Positions 17,701-25,505 of a DNA stretch of 59,509 nucleotides are shown piece after piece. The translations under genes were made by a program, and so were the position numbers. Location of the stretch: contig NZ_BCYZ01000023.1 in the NCBI RefSeq assembly GCF_001598455.1, forward strand, positions 1 to 59,509, given 5' to 3'. This stretch comes from Sphingomonas pruni NBRC 15498 (lineage in GTDB: Bacteria; Pseudomonadota; Alphaproteobacteria; Sphingomonadales; Sphingomonadaceae). Numbering within the stretch: position 1 is the first letter of the stretch; each line of letters starts with the position of its first letter. A model generated the notes under the pieces. The model was not told where the DNA came from. It saw only the letters and a list, made by a program, of their open reading frames with translations, and made no database searches.

Positions 17701-17916
17701 GGCGGCCTGATCCTGTCGACCGCCCTCACCTTGCTGATCGTGCCGGCCAGCTTCAGCCTGGCGATCGGAATCGAGGAATGGGCCGGACCGTGGCTGCGCC
17801 GCGTGTTGCTGACCTATCGTCCGGGCGACGATAGCCGGCCGATCCTCGCGCATCCCGATGCGCCCAAGCCGATCGGCTACGACCATGGCGAACAGGGGCC
17901 GCAGCCGGCCGAATAA
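14764..17916 (+). CDS. RND family efflux pump, inner-membrane permease
   Basis: This 1050-residue HAE-1/AcrB-like proton-driven exporter starts 13 bp after the adaptor gene. It has twelve predicted TM helices with two large periplasmic loops: TM1 near 12-30, a cluster at about 335-530, TM7 near 520, and a cluster at about 850-1020. The proton-relay aspartates D402-D403 are in GVLVDDAIVEIEN of TM4, and the TM10 lysine lies in IGIVAKNSILLIDFA near 910. The periplasmic N-terminal porter motif PDIDFPVVIV is present. Substrates cannot be inferred. A hairpin terminator follows at 17945. Confidence 0.96.
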   Translation: MSFRNISAWSIRNPVPSLVLFFMLTVAGLVSFATMQVNNDPDIDFPVVIVSVSQPGAAPTELENQVTQKVEAAVRSLSGIDEINSNVTEGNSVTIVQLDIGTPIDRAVEDVRSALQQIRGNLPDGILEPQVERANTTGNDLANYAAISTDMTIEQLSWYIDNTVTKELQSVSGMATVERNGGVSREIRVKLDPDKLQSLGLTASQVNAQLRQVNMNAAGGRAEIAGSEQTVRVLGNAKDAYALGQTQISVGGGRMVRLTDIATVVDQFAEQRSASQLNGAQVISFDFQRAKGASDVTVFHGAEKKLADLEKKNPKVKFKLIFNNVQYAEMQYHSAMEAMYEGAGLAVLVVFLFLRDWRATAISALAIPLSAIPTFFVMQQLGFTLNQMTLLALSLVAGVLVDDAIVEIENIVRHMRMGKTAYQAAIDAADEIGLAVLATTMSIVAVFLPVGLMPGVSGQFFKNFGLTVVASVLMSLAVARLLTPMIAAYFLKAKGHAAHGEGRMMNWYMAALRWTLRHRWSSIVAGAVALALTVVFFAILPQSFQPDQDQDASTASIEMVPGTTLAQTQAVVDKVAAILKKQPQVEDVYSRAFVGNGRVTAIFKKDKDLKSVQFERQLAPTLAAIPDARVSFRSQQGWGSSGRDITIVLGGDDPKLLTSTAQTIVQQLSKLKSVTAPRIQGDLQQPELVVSPRFDLAANLGVTTQALSSAVRLATLGDIDQNKAKFSLSDRQVPITVALEQSARARMSTIENIPVSTINGGSVPLSTVADIGFGASPSKIERVQLQRQLTIGADLGLNPKTGKPLVSGQAWKEINALPIMQHLPNGVQQLTLGQAKWQAEMINNFLVAVVAGVFLVFAVLVLLYRRVLPPFVNMGSLLLAPLGGLIALWIAGQPISMPVYIGLLMLIGIVAKNSILLIDFALEEMAKGVPSLAAIEDAGHKRAQPIVMTTVAMVAGMVPTAVSLSGDASWRAPMGIVVIGGLILSTALTLLIVPASFSLAIGIEEWAGPWLRRVLLTYRPGDDSRPILAHPDAPKPIGYDHGEQGPQPAE

Positions 17917-17944
17917 TAATGGCCGGGCGCATAAGGAGGGCTTG

Positions 17945-17973
17945 AACAATCCCGGCTTTCGGGGATTGTTTCG
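17945..17973 (+). terminator. Terminator after the RND operon
   Basis: AACAATCCC at 17945-17953 pairs perfectly with GGGATTGTT at 17962-17970, followed by TTTCGGG. It lies between the pump stop (17916) and the DUF445 start (17977), close enough that it could also act within the DUF445 leader. Confidence 0.7.
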
Positions 17974-17976
17974 GGC

Positions 17977-19245
17977 ATGAAGCTGGCGCGACTGTCCGTA
18001 CCCGGCCCGACCGCCGCGCCCCCTGGCCTCCGGCGGATGCGGTTAGTCGCGACCGCTCTATTGGTGGCGATGGCCGCTTTGTACCTGATCGCGCGCGCGC
18101 TCGGCGATCGTCACCCCGCCTGGGGTTTCGTCCGCGCCTTTGCCGAGGCTGCGATGGTCGGCGGGCTGGCCGACTGGTTCGCGGTGACCGCGTTGTTTCG
18201 CCACCCGCTCGGCCTGCCAATTCCGCACACTGCGATCGTCCCCAGGAACAAGGATCGGATCGGCGACACGCTCGCGCAATTCCTGCGCGATAATTTCCTG
18301 ATCCCACGCGTCGTCGCGCGGCGCATGCAGCGCGTGGACGTCGCCGGCGCCGCCGGACGCTGGCTGGCGAGCCCGAAGGGCGCGAGTGAAGGCCGGCTGA
18401 GGCGCGGCGCGTCGCGGCTCGCCGCCGACATGCTCGAATCGCTCGACCAGGAGCGGCTGGGCGGGATGGTGCGGGCGACCCTGGCGCAGCGGCTGCGCTC
18501 ACTCGAAATCTCGCCGCTCCTGGGCAACGCACTCAGCGTCGCGATCGCCGACAACCGCCACGTTCCCCTACTCGACGGCATCATCAAATGGGCGGCCAAG
18601 GTGTTGTCGGCCAACGAACCGGTGATCCGCGCGATGGTGCATGAGCGCGCCGGATCGCTGATGCGCTGGACCGGGCTCGACGAGACGCTGGCCAACAAGA
18701 TCATCGCCGGGCTCGACGGCATGATCCAGGACATGGCGTCGCAACCCGACCATCCGCTGCGCGCCAAGGCTGAGGAAGGCCTGGCGCAACTCGCGCACGA
18801 CTTGCAGCACGATGAGACGATGCGCGCGCGAGTCGAGGGTTTCAAGGCGGAGATGCTCGACAATCCGGCGCTGTCGGACTGGTGGCAAGGCATTTGGGAG
18901 CAGATGCGCGGCGCCATGCTCAAGATCGCGCGCGATCCCGACGCGATGATGGCGGGGCGGTTCGGCGAGGCGCTGCACCAGCTCGGCACCACATTGCAGG
19001 AGGATGCCGAGCTCGCCAACACGATCAACCGGTTCGCCCGCCGCGCTGCGGTCGGCACCGCGGCCGATTATGGCGACGCGATCGTCCGATTGGTGTCGGA
19101 AACGGTACGCGGATGGGACGCGCAGACCATCACGCGACGGCTGGAAAATGCGGTCGGCCGCGACCTGCAATATATCCGCATCAACGGTACATTGGTCGGT
19201 GGCCTGGTCGGGCTCGTCATCCATGCGGTGGATGTGTTGTTGTAG
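17977..19245 (+). CDS. DUF445 family membrane protein
   Basis: This 422-residue protein has an N-terminal hydrophobic helix (about 24-42), the family hallmark FAEAAMVGGLADWFAVTALFRHPLGLPIPHTAIVP (about 54-88), a long alpha-helical cytoplasmic or periplasmic body, and a C-terminal hydrophobic helix (INGTLVGGLVGLVIHAVDVLL). DUF445 proteins are widespread inner-membrane proteins of unknown function. The start ATG follows the RND terminator closely, so its own promoter would have to overlap that region or lie within the operon. Confidence 0.9.
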   Translation: MKLARLSVPGPTAAPPGLRRMRLVATALLVAMAALYLIARALGDRHPAWGFVRAFAEAAMVGGLADWFAVTALFRHPLGLPIPHTAIVPRNKDRIGDTLAQFLRDNFLIPRVVARRMQRVDVAGAAGRWLASPKGASEGRLRRGASRLAADMLESLDQERLGGMVRATLAQRLRSLEISPLLGNALSVAIADNRHVPLLDGIIKWAAKVLSANEPVIRAMVHERAGSLMRWTGLDETLANKIIAGLDGMIQDMASQPDHPLRAKAEEGLAQLAHDLQHDETMRARVEGFKAEMLDNPALSDWWQGIWEQMRGAMLKIARDPDAMMAGRFGEALHQLGTTLQEDAELANTINRFARRAAVGTAADYGDAIVRLVSETVRGWDAQTITRRLENAVGRDLQYIRINGTLVGGLVGLVIHAVDVLL

Positions 19246-19250
19246 AAGAT

Positions 19251-19286
19251 TGTAGCTCCCCGCCCTGCCAAGGGAGGGAAACTACA
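19251..19286. terminator. Inverted repeat between convergent genes
   Basis: TGTAG and CTCCC at 19251-19260 pair with GGGAG and CTACA at 19272-19286. It lies between the convergent DUF445 and HAD genes. The GGGAGG/CTCCC core also resembles a decayed arm of the palindromic repeats. Terminator function is inferred from position. Confidence 0.45.
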
Positions 19287-19301
19287 GCGATGGCCTAAAC
19301 C

Positions 19302-19967
19302 TTACCGCCAGCGCAGCACCTCCCAGCCTTTCTCCTGCGCCAGCGCCAGCAACGGCGCGTGCGGATTGACCGCGAAGGCCTCGTCCGCCCAGTCGAGCGT
19401 CGGCGCATCCGACACGTGATCCGAATAGAAACGGATATGAGCGTCGGCGCGCACGATCCCCTCGCGCTCCATCCATGCTTCGATCATCCGCAGCTTGGCG
19501 TCGCCGTAGCAATTCTCGCCGGCGATACGCGGCAGCAAACGGCCATGTTCGAGCGTAGATGGCGTCGCGATGACATCAGTGATGCCCAGCGCGGCGGCGA
19601 TAGGACGGACGTAGAAATCATAGGAGGCGGTCGCCATCACCACGCGATAACCGGCCGCGCGATCGGCCGCGATGCGCGCGCGGGCATCGTCCCATACCTT
19701 CCCCGTCACGACATTGGCGGCGAAACGCCCGGCAACGCGATCGACCGCGACGCTCGCCGCCCCCCGCCCCATCACCAGCCGCTGCGTCATTTCCTTCAGC
19801 CGAGCACGATCGATGCGCTTGCCGAGATAGAGCGCGGCGGGCGCGGCACTCGCCGCCAACGCCGCGATCCGCCACGGCCGCCGCCTCGCCCAGGCGCGGA
19901 GGAACGCCATCCAAGTCGGCGACCGCGTGATCGTCTTGTCCATGTCGTAAATGGCGAGCCGCTGCAT
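19302..19967 (-). CDS. HAD-IB family hydrolase (phosphoserine-phosphatase-like)
   Basis: This is a 221-residue HAD phosphatase of subfamily IB. Motif I is D8-M-D10-K-T12, giving the nucleophile and acid/base aspartates. Motif II is the serine/threonine in VVMATASYDFYV, and motif III-IV is in YSDHVSDAPTLDWADEAFAVNP. The helical cap lies between about residues 20 and 95. Relatives remove phosphate from small metabolites or lysophospholipids; the substrate is not predictable. It is monocistronic, with a short gap to the neighbouring DUF4139 gene on the same strand. Confidence 0.87.
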   Translation of the reverse strand: MQRLAIYDMDKTITRSPTWMAFLRAWARRRPWRIAALAASAAPAALYLGKRIDRARLKEMTQRLVMGRGAASVAVDRVAGRFAANVVTGKVWDDARARIAADRAAGYRVVMATASYDFYVRPIAAALGITDVIATPSTLEHGRLLPRIAGENCYGDAKLRMIEAWMEREGIVRADAHIRFYSDHVSDAPTLDWADEAFAVNPHAPLLALAQEKGWEVLRWR

Positions 19968-20059
19968 CGCGCCGCTCTAGCCGCGATTTCGGCAACCTGA
20001 AACGGTCCTATGCTTCGCTCCGCTGCAGGCCGGCAGCAACTGCGGGAAGCTCAAGAATC

Positions 20060-21622
20060 CTACCGGTTGCGATCGTTGCGCACCGCATAGGACAAGGTCG
20101 CGGTGCCGTTCGCGGGAACCATGGTCGTCCAGAAAGACGCGCCGTCCTTCCTACCCAGTCTGCTGCTCGATCGCGCCATCTTTTCATCGTCGTCGAGATG
20201 AATCTTGGCTTCATAGGTCACCGGCCAGGGTTGGTCGTTGGTGATGGTCAACGCGTATTTGGTGACGCGATCATCGGGGTGGCGGCGCGTTCCCACCACT
20301 TGCGCCGACACGCTCTGCGGCCGACCCATGCGGAACTCGACGATCTCGTCCACCGCCTTGTCGTCGATCGCCGATTCGCCGACCAGCAACATCTTTCCAT
20401 CGACATCGCTGAACACCGCGGCCTTGCCCGCCGGCATCGCCGCGCCGAGGCCGTTGGCGGCGTTGTTCTTGCCGCGCAGCAGCAACGTCGTCTCGGCATC
20501 CTCGCCTATGACGTCGCTGACATAGATTGGCGCGAGCTTGACGCCCGACTTGCTCATCAGCCCGACCTGTTTCTGCGATTGCGAGGCGACAGTGACCCGG
20601 CTCGGAAAGCGATAGAGTTTGAGGTCGCCGAGTTCCTCCGCGGTTGCCATCTTCGCCTCCATCATACGCGCGGCGACGCGGCTACCAGTGACGACGATAT
20701 CCATCGGCGGCGGGGCCGGGGCCGGTGGCGGCGGAGGGGGAGGCGGCGGCGCCTCGGGGGCGAAGCCTTCTCCATCATCCAGATCGTATTCCGGCAGTGG
20801 CCAGCATTGCAGCGGCAGATAGCTCGCCGAGGCGAAATTGCGCGGACCGTAATTGCTGTTCGCGGTGCGGTTGATCTTGCCCGCGACCACCTGGGTATCG
20901 GCATCGACGAAGCTGGTTACGTCGGTTGATGCCAAAGTGATCCACGCGAACAGATCGGCACTCCGCCCGTCCTTGCGCATCGCGATGACATAATCCGCCT
21001 GCCAGTCGAACCCGCCCGACAGATAGGACAAGGTCAGCGTCACCTGGCGCTGAGCCTTGCCAATCGTCTTCACCGACAGCGTCGGCTTGGCCGACAAGCC
21101 CTCGGGCACGCCGTCATAGACGATCGCTTCGGGCAGGCCCGAACAGCGCAGGTCGCCATAGACGCCGCCGAACTGGAGCACCGCCGCGCCATTGGCCGAC
21201 GAGCGTAAGGTCGCTTGCAGCAGTTGCGCCTTGCCCGTCGCCGGATCGGTGCGGCGGACCAGGACGCGCCGGCCCAGCGCACGGTCGAACAGCGATCGCG
21301 GTGACAATAGGTTGGCATCGAGATTCTTCTCCTCGACACCATCGGGCAGCCCCGACACCAAGGCGCTTTCGGGCAAGATATTGCCCGCCACGCCTTCGAA
21401 CCGGATAACCGCCGGGCCGGCGGGAATGGTAACCGTCCGCGTCTCGGTGATCAGCGCGAAACCCTGCGGATAGGACCGGTTGATCGCGCTTTGGGCGTCG
21501 CGATTGGGGTCGCGATAGAGCGTGACCGACACTTTGTCGGGGCCGGCGGACGTGACGATTGTCTGCGCGCGCGCCGGCATGGCGCCGGCCAGCACGAGCA
21601 GCAACAGCAAGGCGGCGCGCAT
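20060..21622 (-). CDS. Secreted DUF4139 domain protein with a TonB-box-like linker
   Basis: This 520-residue protein has a signal peptide (about 1-19, ending AGAMPARAQ) and an N-terminal beta-rich region. DUF4139 spans roughly 190-520, with typical strands such as QVTLTLSYLSGGFDWQADYV. A proline run (292-306) interrupts the domain and is followed by DIVVTGSR at 308-315. That motif is otherwise typical of the mature N-terminus of sphingomonad TonB-dependent receptors. It lies 16 bp downstream of a paralogous gene, forming a tandem pair. Function is unknown; family members are thought to be periplasmic or surface proteins. Confidence 0.85.
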   Translation of the reverse strand: MRAALLLLLVLAGAMPARAQTIVTSAGPDKVSVTLYRDPNRDAQSAINRSYPQGFALITETRTVTIPAGPAVIRFEGVAGNILPESALVSGLPDGVEEKNLDANLLSPRSLFDRALGRRVLVRRTDPATGKAQLLQATLRSSANGAAVLQFGGVYGDLRCSGLPEAIVYDGVPEGLSAKPTLSVKTIGKAQRQVTLTLSYLSGGFDWQADYVIAMRKDGRSADLFAWITLASTDVTSFVDADTQVVAGKINRTANSNYGPRNFASASYLPLQCWPLPEYDLDDGEGFAPEAPPPPPPPPPAPAPPPMDIVVTGSRVAARMMEAKMATAEELGDLKLYRFPSRVTVASQSQKQVGLMSKSGVKLAPIYVSDVIGEDAETTLLLRGKNNAANGLGAAMPAGKAAVFSDVDGKMLLVGESAIDDKAVDEIVEFRMGRPQSVSAQVVGTRRHPDDRVTKYALTITNDQPWPVTYEAKIHLDDDEKMARSSSRLGRKDGASFWTTMVPANGTATLSYAVRNDRNR

Positions 21623-21638
21623 CGCGCGGATCTCGCCG

Positions 21639-23111
21639 TCAGTACCGGGTATCGAACGCGACGGTCAGCACGGTCGACCCGTTGGCCGGCACCGTCACAT
21701 GCCACAACCGCTCGTCGAGCGAGCGCTGTTCGCCCTTGATCGATTCGCTCGAAACACGCGTGTCGTGCCAGTAGGTGCGGTCCAGTCCGGCCTGGACCAG
21801 GTCGACGGTCACCGGTTCGGGCCGCGCATTGGTCACCGTATAGCTCATCGTCGTGCGCCAATAGGTGACCTCGTCCTCGCGCTCGACCGTCGTCGGCTTG
21901 CCGCCATCGATCGAGATGCGGAATTTCTCGGTCCGCTCCCATTCGCCGCTGTTGATCTTCTCGCGCTTCTCGACCGCCGGCTTGACCTTGACGTCGAACG
22001 CCTCGCCGGTGCGGATCGCCAGCGTCGACCCCATCGGTGTGTGATCGATGCGGTTCTCGCCGATGAATTGCGGCTGGCCCTTGGCATCGCGGATATAAAC
22101 GCGGACCGTGCCCGCGGGCAGCGCGTCGCCCAGCCCGCCATCCTTCGAGCTCGAAAAGCTGAGAACGGTGGCGGCACTCACCGGGTCGCTCGACGATCCG
22201 TACCAGTCGTTGCGATATTGATAGAGCTTCTTCGCCGGCACGCCGCCGACCGACAGGAAGCTGACCTGTTTCTGCTGGTTGGGCGCGATCGTGATGCGGT
22301 GCCCGACCGGATAGAGGTAGAAATCGCCCAGCCGCGCGCGCCGCGCGCTCTCGGTGCCTGGCAACGTTCCCGGGGCCATGCCGGCATTGCCGCCACGCCC
22401 CTGGCCCGGCGCGCCGGCGACCAAAACCGTATCGGCGTTGGTGAAGGCGACATTGTTGTCGTTGCGCAGCGTCACCCAGCCCTGGACGTCGATCGTGCTC
22501 TTCGCTTCGTCGAACAAGGCGACATAATCGGCGTTCCAGCCAAGCCCGGTGGTCAAATAGCTGAGCGTCGCCGGCCGCGTACCGCCACCGCTGGCATCGA
22601 GCGAGATCGACAGGGTCGGCCGCGCGCGCAGATTGGGCGGCAGCGAATCGTAGACCACGCGCACCGGCAGCCCGTCGTCGCGCAGCACCTCGATAGAGTT
22701 GCCGATCTGGAGCACAACGCCGCCATTGGTCGCCAGCACCTTGGCCCGCTCGCGCGTCTCGGCACCGGTCGCCGGGTTGGTGCGGACGAGCGTGATGGTC
22801 TGTCCGACCGCTTTCTGGATCAGCGCGCTCGGCGACAACAGGTCATAGTCGAAATTCTGTTCGACGATCGACGCACCGTCGACCGACAGCCGCACCGTCT
22901 CGGGCCGGATGCGGTCGGAGACGTCGGGAAATTCCTGGCGATTGACGCCGTTGGCCAAAGCCAGCCGCCGCGTATCCTGGATCAGCGCCAAGTTGTTATT
23001 GTAAATGGTGACCGAGACATCGCCCTGGGCCGAAGGTTGCGGCGCGGTCTGCGCCAAGGCGGCGCCGGGCGCCAGCAACAGGACCGAAACCGCCAATGCG
23101 CGCATCTTCAT
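21639..23111 (-). CDS. Secreted DUF4139 domain protein (paralogue)
   Basis: This 490-residue protein has a signal peptide (MKMRALAVSVLLLAPGAALAQ) and the DUF4139 arrangement, including YLTTGLGWNADYVALFDEAKSTIDVQGWVTL split over two strands. The C-terminal half ends in an immunoglobulin-like pattern with VPANGSTVLTVAFDTRY. It shares the same domain layout with the next gene downstream but lacks the polyproline and DIVVTGSR insert. The two are probably a duplicated operon. The upstream 319 bp (23112-23430) separates it from a divergent hydrolase and must hold both promoters. Confidence 0.87.
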   Translation of the reverse strand: MKMRALAVSVLLLAPGAALAQTAPQPSAQGDVSVTIYNNNLALIQDTRRLALANGVNRQEFPDVSDRIRPETVRLSVDGASIVEQNFDYDLLSPSALIQKAVGQTITLVRTNPATGAETRERAKVLATNGGVVLQIGNSIEVLRDDGLPVRVVYDSLPPNLRARPTLSISLDASGGGTRPATLSYLTTGLGWNADYVALFDEAKSTIDVQGWVTLRNDNNVAFTNADTVLVAGAPGQGRGGNAGMAPGTLPGTESARRARLGDFYLYPVGHRITIAPNQQKQVSFLSVGGVPAKKLYQYRNDWYGSSSDPVSAATVLSFSSSKDGGLGDALPAGTVRVYIRDAKGQPQFIGENRIDHTPMGSTLAIRTGEAFDVKVKPAVEKREKINSGEWERTEKFRISIDGGKPTTVEREDEVTYWRTTMSYTVTNARPEPVTVDLVQAGLDRTYWHDTRVSSESIKGEQRSLDERLWHVTVPANGSTVLTVAFDTRY

Positions 23112-23430
23112 CCCCTAATCTTGTTTGCGACGAAGCTAACGTATTGGCGGGTGAACGGAAGCTGAAAGATGGTCGAGGCTGCGGCGTCGCATCCATTTCG
23201 GCGCGATCGTCAATTGCGCGGAGAGTCGGGGTGCCGAACGCGGATTTGGCGGCAAGCACGCATTGATGAAGTGACCCCCGGCCATTGCGGCTGTAACGTC
23301 ACCGGGTCCCCGTGACCGAATCGGATCCGAGTTTGGCGGATAGCGTATCTGGGCCCGTCGACGATTCCTTCGCGAGACAGCAGCACCGGTCCTGCCGGCC
23401 GGCACGCCTCTTTACGAGAGGAATTCCCCC
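23112..23430. other. Divergent intergenic region without a gene
   Basis: This 319 bp region lies between the leftward DUF4139 pair and the rightward alpha/beta hydrolase. I see no convincing ORF, no long inverted repeat and no confident promoter match. A GAGAGGAA Shine-Dalgarno site lies right before the hydrolase ATG. It presumably carries promoters for both directions. Confidence 0.6.
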
Positions 23431-24306
23431 ATGCCTTTCATCACCACCGACGACGGCACCGAGATTTTCTACAAGGATTGGGGCGCGCGCGGCGCGCAGA
23501 CAATCGTGTTTCACCACGGCTGGCCGCTCAGCGCCGACGATTGGGACAACCAGCTGCTGTTCTTCCGCGCCAAGGGCTTCCGTGTCGTCGCGCATGACCG
23601 TCGCGGTCATGGCCGTTCGGGGCAGCCCGACACCGGCAACGATATGGATACCTATGCGGCCGATGTCATCGCACTCGCGCGGGCGCTCGATCTCAAGGAC
23701 GCGATCCATGTCGGCCATTCGACCGGCGGCGGCGAGGTCGCCCGCTATGTCGCGCGCGCCGAGCCAGGCCGCGTGTCGAAGGCGGTGCTCATTTCCGCCA
23801 TCCCGCCGGTGATGGTGAAGAGTGAGACGAACCCCGGCGGTACGCCGATCGAGGTTTTCGACGGCTTTCGCACCGCGCTCATGGCGAACCGCTCGCAATT
23901 CTACCTCGATGTCGCCTCGGGTCCGTTCTACAATTTCAACAAACCGGGCGTGGAACCTATCCAAGGCTTGATCGACAATTGGTGGCGCCAGGGCATGATG
24001 GGCGGCGCCAATGCGGGATATGATTGCATCAAGGTATTCTCGGAGACCGACCTCACCGAGGACCTGAAGCAGATCGACGTGCCGGTGCTGGTGATCCACA
24101 GCGAGGACGATCAGGTCGTGCCTTATGCCGACAGCGGTCCGCTGGCCGTAAAGCTGCTCAAAAACGGTACGCTCAAGACCTATCAAGGCTTGCCGCACGG
24201 CTGCATGACGACACACCCGGACCTCATCAATGCGGACATCCTCGCCTTTATCAGCGGAGAGGCAACGTCTCCGCAGGCCGCGACCGCCGAACCCGCGCTG
24301 GCATGA
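23431..24306 (+). CDS. Alpha/beta hydrolase, cofactor-free haloperoxidase/esterase type
   Basis: This 291-residue alpha/beta-fold enzyme has the oxyanion segment [13 protein letters not shown]. The nucleophile is Ser97 in GHSTGGG. The acid is in the [13 protein letters not shown] region and the catalytic His is in [12 protein letters not shown]. The sequence pattern ([11 protein letters not shown] at the start, [11 protein letters not shown]) matches the non-haem chloroperoxidase/arylesterase group. The true physiological reaction is unknown. There is no signal peptide, so it is cytoplasmic. The C-terminal tail (about 275-291) is a low-complexity alanine-rich extension. A GAGAGGAA site precedes the ATG. 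Two hairpin terminators follow. Confidence 0.9.
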   Translation: MPFITTDDGTEIFYKDWGARGAQTIVFHHGWPLSADDWDNQLLFFRAKGFRVVAHDRRGHGRSGQPDTGNDMDTYAADVIALARALDLKDAIHVGHSTGGGEVARYVARAEPGRVSKAVLISAIPPVMVKSETNPGGTPIEVFDGFRTALMANRSQFYLDVASGPFYNFNKPGVEPIQGLIDNWWRQGMMGGANAGYDCIKVFSETDLTEDLKQIDVPVLVIHSEDDQVVPYADSGPLAVKLLKNGTLKTYQGLPHGCMTTHPDLINADILAFISGEATSPQAATAEPALA

Positions 24307-24315
24307 CATGGTGAC

Positions 24316-24338
24316 GGGAGCCGGAACCACCGGCTCCC
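24316..24338 (+). terminator. Hairpin after the alpha/beta hydrolase
   Basis: GGGAGCCGG pairs perfectly with CCGGCTCCC around a short loop, 10 bp after the hydrolase stop. No long T run follows, so this is weaker than the next hairpin. Confidence 0.55.
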
Positions 24339-24364
24339 TTCGCCTTATGCCCTTCCCAAAACAA

Positions 24365-24402
24365 AACGCCCGGCGGATCGGATCCGGCCGGGCGTTTTTT
24401 TA
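24365..24402. terminator. Bidirectional intrinsic terminator
   Basis: AACGCCCGGC pairs with GCCGGGCGTT, followed on the plus strand by an unbroken T run and on the minus strand by a TTTTGTTTT-like tail. It separates the rightward hydrolase from the leftward DUF4167 gene and fits termination of both. Confidence 0.85.
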
Positions 24403-24416
24403 TTCGAAGCCGTCCG

Positions 24417-25241
24417 TTATTCGGCGGCGTCGGCAGCCGGCTCCGCGGCGACCGCGCGCGGCGTGCGGCGGCGGCGTGGCTTGGGGGCGGGCTCTTCCTC
24501 GCCCTCGGTGCCGGCCGAAATGCCGAGCGACGGCGGCAGCAGCGACGCGTCGAAGGTTTCGCCTTCGCTCGCCTCGACCGCACGCGGTTCGCGGCGCGGA
24601 CGCAGGCCACGGCGCGACGGACGCTCGGCGCGTTCTTCGACCGGCGCGGCGACCTCGGCCACCTCGACGCCGTTCGCCTCGTCGGTGTCGTTCTCGGCAT
24701 AGCCGTTCACGTTGCCGTTGACGCCAGCATTGGCATTGGCATTGCCGTTATAGCGGTTACCGCGAGCCTCGCGCGGTTCGCGATTGCCGCGATCCTCACG
24801 GTTGCCGCGGTCGTCGCGATTGCCACGATCGTCACGGTTGCGGCTCTCACGACGCGGCTCGGCCTGGACCTCGCGGCGAGGCTCCTGGCTCTCGCCGTCG
24901 GCGCCCTCGTCCTCGTAGCCCTCATCCTCATCGTCGAACGCGTCCTCGCGGCCGCGGCGCTGCTGAGCCTGATTCGGGTTCTGCTCTTCGAACCGGCTGC
25001 GATTCTCGGCGAGCACACGGAAATAGTGATCCGCGAACTGCAGATAATATTCGGTGTTGACGCGGTCGCCCTGGCGCTGCGCCTCGGCGGCGAGTGCCTT
25101 GTACTTCTCGAAGAGCTGGTTCGCATTGCCCCGCGCGCGGTTGTCGATGCGGTTCCCGTTGTTGCCGTTGGGATTACCGCCGCCACCCTGGCGCTGGCCA
25201 CCACGGCCGCGACGGCGGCCGGCCTGACGATTTATGTTCAA
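24417..25241 (-). CDS. DUF4167 protein with a disordered RNA-binding-like tail
   Basis: The N-terminal DUF4167 domain (about 1-85) has RRRGRGGQRQGGGG, then NANQLFEKYKALAAEAQRQGD and YLQFADHYFRVLAENR. The rest is highly biased: a run of RGNRDD-type repeats, an Asn/Ala/Gly tract, then arginine-rich and acidic segments. Alphaproteobacterial DUF4167 proteins are of unknown function; the composition suggests nucleic-acid binding. The start is taken as TTG 25241 because the domain begins there. The open frame reaches 25475, but the upstream part does not look coding. It sits downstream of prfA-prmC on the same strand. Confidence 0.8.
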   Translation of the reverse strand: MNINRQAGRRRGRGGQRQGGGGNPNGNNGNRIDNRARGNANQLFEKYKALAAEAQRQGDRVNTEYYLQFADHYFRVLAENRSRFEEQNPNQAQQRRGREDAFDDEDEGYEDEGADGESQEPRREVQAEPRRESRNRDDRGNRDDRGNREDRGNREPREARGNRYNGNANANAGVNGNVNGYAENDTDEANGVEVAEVAAPVEERAERPSRRGLRPRREPRAVEASEGETFDASLLPPSLGISAGTEGEEEPAPKPRRRRTPRAVAAEPAADAAE

Positions 25242-25505
25242 AGTCCTGTGGTCCTTGTGTTCAAAACAAACCCGGCCTTGCTCCAAGAGGATGCAAATCC
25301 CACGCGCCACCCGCGCCGAACCCGAAACCAAGGGTGGAGGCGCGAAAGGCCTGTCATGGCCGCCGGACGAGCGGCCTAATGACGATGGATTGGGCAGGCC
25401 CGCGATTTCAACGACTTGTCGATTGAGATCGTCTGCCCCTTGGCGCTCAATAGCGGCTGCGGGGCGTTTGTCCAAGAAGAAATATGTAACCGAAGTGTGT
25501 CACTT

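Noticed and set aside
21522..23165. 547-residue plus-strand frame over the DUF4139 pair
   Set aside because: The minus strand holds proteins with signal peptides and DUF4139 landmarks; the plus-strand frame is Arg/Ala/Asp-rich nonsense.
24770..24850. Tandem DNA repeat within the DUF4167 gene considered as CRISPR-like or satellite
   Set aside because: Units of about 18 bp encode RGNRDD-type peptide repeats in frame; this is coding repetition rather than an array.
25242..25475. N-terminal extension of the DUF4167 protein
   Set aside because: The DUF4167 domain begins right after TTG 25241; the upstream part lacks domain similarity and resembles intergenic sequence.
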